Below, piece after piece: positions 62,835 to 64,000 of a DNA stretch of 64,000 bases. This DNA is from Bradyrhizobium sp. AZCC 2262 (GTDB lineage Bacteria > Pseudomonadota > Alphaproteobacteria > Rhizobiales > Xanthobacteraceae): NCBI RefSeq assembly GCF_036924535.1, contig NZ_JAZHRT010000001.1, positions 3,286,001 through 3,350,000 on the forward strand, written 5' to 3'. The first letter of the stretch is position 1. Each line of letters begins with the position of its first letter. The position numbers were made by a program, and so were the translations under genes. Under the pieces are notes generated by a model. That model worked only from the letters and a program-made list of their open reading frames with translations, did not search any database and was not told the DNA's origin.

Positions 62835-64000
62835 TCAACTCCGCATGAAGCCTTCGCACTCGCTTTCTGCCCAGGCGAGTGTGCTTTCCATCTTTTCCCC
62901 CTGACCATGGCGCAGGCACATTTTGGTGAGCGTGGCCTGCACGTAGATCTGCTGCGCGATCTTCGGCGGAGCCGGCGAGGCAGCGATCGACAGGGTTTGA
63001 TGGTTGAAGGGGTTGGGGTAGTGATAAAGAGTGCCCTTTGGCGGCCCTTCCTCGGCCCAGGTCTTCAGCGTCGTGAGTTTTTCGTATGCCGGCAGGTCGT
63101 ATCCGCCGCTGGCTGCAACGAGTTTCTCGATCGAGGTCGGCTGCGACAGATGCGTAATGAGGCTCTTCGCCGCCGCCTTGTTCTTGGAGAAACTCCACAC
63201 AGCCAGGAAGTAGGGAAGGTGCGGCGCAAAGCGACCTTTCGGTCCTTTCGGAAAACCGTGCGTCCAGCACTGTTCGGCCACCTGCGGTGCATCGCGCTTG
63301 GCGACAGCCCATGCGCTCGGCGGGTTCATGATCATGGCGCCCTTGCCTGACACCAGCCATCTGTTGTTCGAGGCATCATCCCATGCGCCGGCGTCGGGCG
63401 GCAGGAAGGCGATCAGCTTCTTGTAGTATTCGAGCGCCTGCCGCACCTCGTCGGTCTTGACCGTCAGGTTGCCCTTGGCATCGACAAGCTGCGCGCCGAA
63501 CGACTGGAAGATTGCGCCGGCCGTGTCGACGGAATCCGAAGTTTCGCCGAGACCTATTCCGAAGGGAACTCCGCCCTTGTGGCAGGCTTCCGCGGCCTTC
63601 AGGAAGGTGTCCATCGTCCAGTTGTCTGCCTTGGGCTGGGAGCCGGCGGGATACATTTCCTGCACGTCGATATTGGCGAATTTCTTCATCAGATCGATAC
63701 GGGTGCAGGGTCCCTTGATCTGGCTGCCGATGCAGAAGGGAACAGCATGCCATTTGCCATTGAGCTGGCCGAGATACTTCACCGTATCGTTGACCGCGCC
63801 GTTCTGCGCAATCAGCGGCGTCATGACGTCGTTCATCGGCTCGAGCAGTTCAGTTTGGGCGTGCGGCCACCAGGTCGGCATCGCCAGAATGTCATGGCCA
63901 GACTTCGCTTGAGCCTCGGCGGCGATGGTGATCTCGTTTTTCCTGCCGTTGCTGGTGATGTAGTCGATCTTGACTTCGACCTTCTCTTTCTCGGCCCATT
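62835..64000 (-). CDS. ABC transporter extracellular solute-binding protein, family 1 (5' end beyond window)
   Basis: At least 388 codons; the frame is open to the right edge, so the signal peptide is missing. The first visible residues (WAEKEKVEVKIDYITSNGR) are the typical start of a CUT1 binding protein. Later: MPTWWPHAQTELLEPMNDVM, AVPFCIGSQIKGPCTRID, PFGIGLGETSDSVDTAGAIF and MIMNPPSAWAVAKRD. It delivers a sugar or similar solute to the two permeases downstream. An in-frame Met at 63881 is internal, not the start. Confidence 0.93.
   Translation of the reverse strand, partial: WAEKEKVEVKIDYITSNGRKNEITIAAEAQAKSGHDILAMPTWWPHAQTELLEPMNDVMTPLIAQNGAVNDTVKYLGQLNGKWHAVPFCIGSQIKGPCTRIDLMKKFANIDVQEMYPAGSQPKADNWTMDTFLKAAEACHKGGVPFGIGLGETSDSVDTAGAIFQSFGAQLVDAKGNLTVKTDEVRQALEYYKKLIAFLPPDAGAWDDASNNRWLVSGKGAMIMNPPSAWAVAKRDAPQVAEQCWTHGFPKGPKGRFAPHLPYFLAVWSFSKNKAAAKSLITHLSQPTSIEKLVAASGGYDLPAYEKLTTLKTWAEEGPPKGTLYHYPNPFNHQTLSIAASPAPPKIAQQIYVQATLTKMCLRHGQGEKMESTLAWAESECEGFMRS

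Overview
The window looks like chromosomal DNA of a Bradyrhizobium-type alphaproteobacterium (Nitrobacteraceae). I infer this from the high GC of most genes, a GH17-fused beta-glucan synthesis protein, phosphatidylcholine synthase, IalB and DUF3551 secreted proteins, a NasST nitrate sensor, and several palindromic intergenic repeat families of the kind seen in that genus. No rRNA, intact tRNA, integrase or CRISPR array is visible.

Layout. 0.3-5.2 kb: GH17 glucan protein, two hypothetical membrane proteins, glmU. 5.3-13.4 kb: an accessory stretch between glmU and glmS, with a hydratase, a divergent SDR/TetR pair, a methyltransferase, small secreted Cys-rich proteins, a MITE-like element, palindromic repeats, a decayed glmU fragment and a GMC-oxidoreductase remnant. 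13.4-22.4 kb: core block glmS, DUF502, recG (divergent), sdhE, mfd; mfd carries a one-base frameshift. 22.5-33.8 kb: degenerate GGDEF protein, degenerate acyl-CoA-synthetase-like protein, YejA-type binding protein, IalB, hspQ, AEC transporter, UbiH-family hydroxylase, pcs-terC, quinone oxidoreductase.

33.6-36.3 kb holds a compact island: one low-GC gene fusing an ABC/AAA ATPase to a DUF4435/TOPRIM-like domain (resembling a merged PARIS anti-phage gene). It is bracketed by two 189-bp alleles of the 3' end of the quinone oxidoreductase gene. 36.4-38.6 kb: GNAT acetyltransferase and an argD-family aminotransferase, preceded by a short Arg-rich ORF and a perfect hairpin that could form an attenuator. 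38.6-42.4 kb: a hypothetical protein, rimO, and two small cargo segments next to a second copy of the rimO 5' end, with related terminator-containing right ends.

42.4-48.0 kb is a nitrogen/sulfur assimilation unit: NasT (ANTAR antiterminator) and NasS (nitrate sensor), a leader with a sigma54-like promoter and candidate ANTAR hairpin, then a NirA/CysI-type siroheme reductase and a flavodoxin-less, Fe-S-containing CysJ-like reductase. 48-57 kb: amidohydrolase, the pxpB-pxpC-pxpA 5-oxoprolinase operon, RraA-like and cupin proteins, secreted hypotheticals, a PheC-like dehydratase or binding protein, DUF1993. 57.2-64 kb: a minus-strand operon-like run of sugar-type ABC transporter (binding protein, two permeases, ATPase), 2-hydroxyacid dehydrogenase and amidase; the binding protein runs off the right edge.
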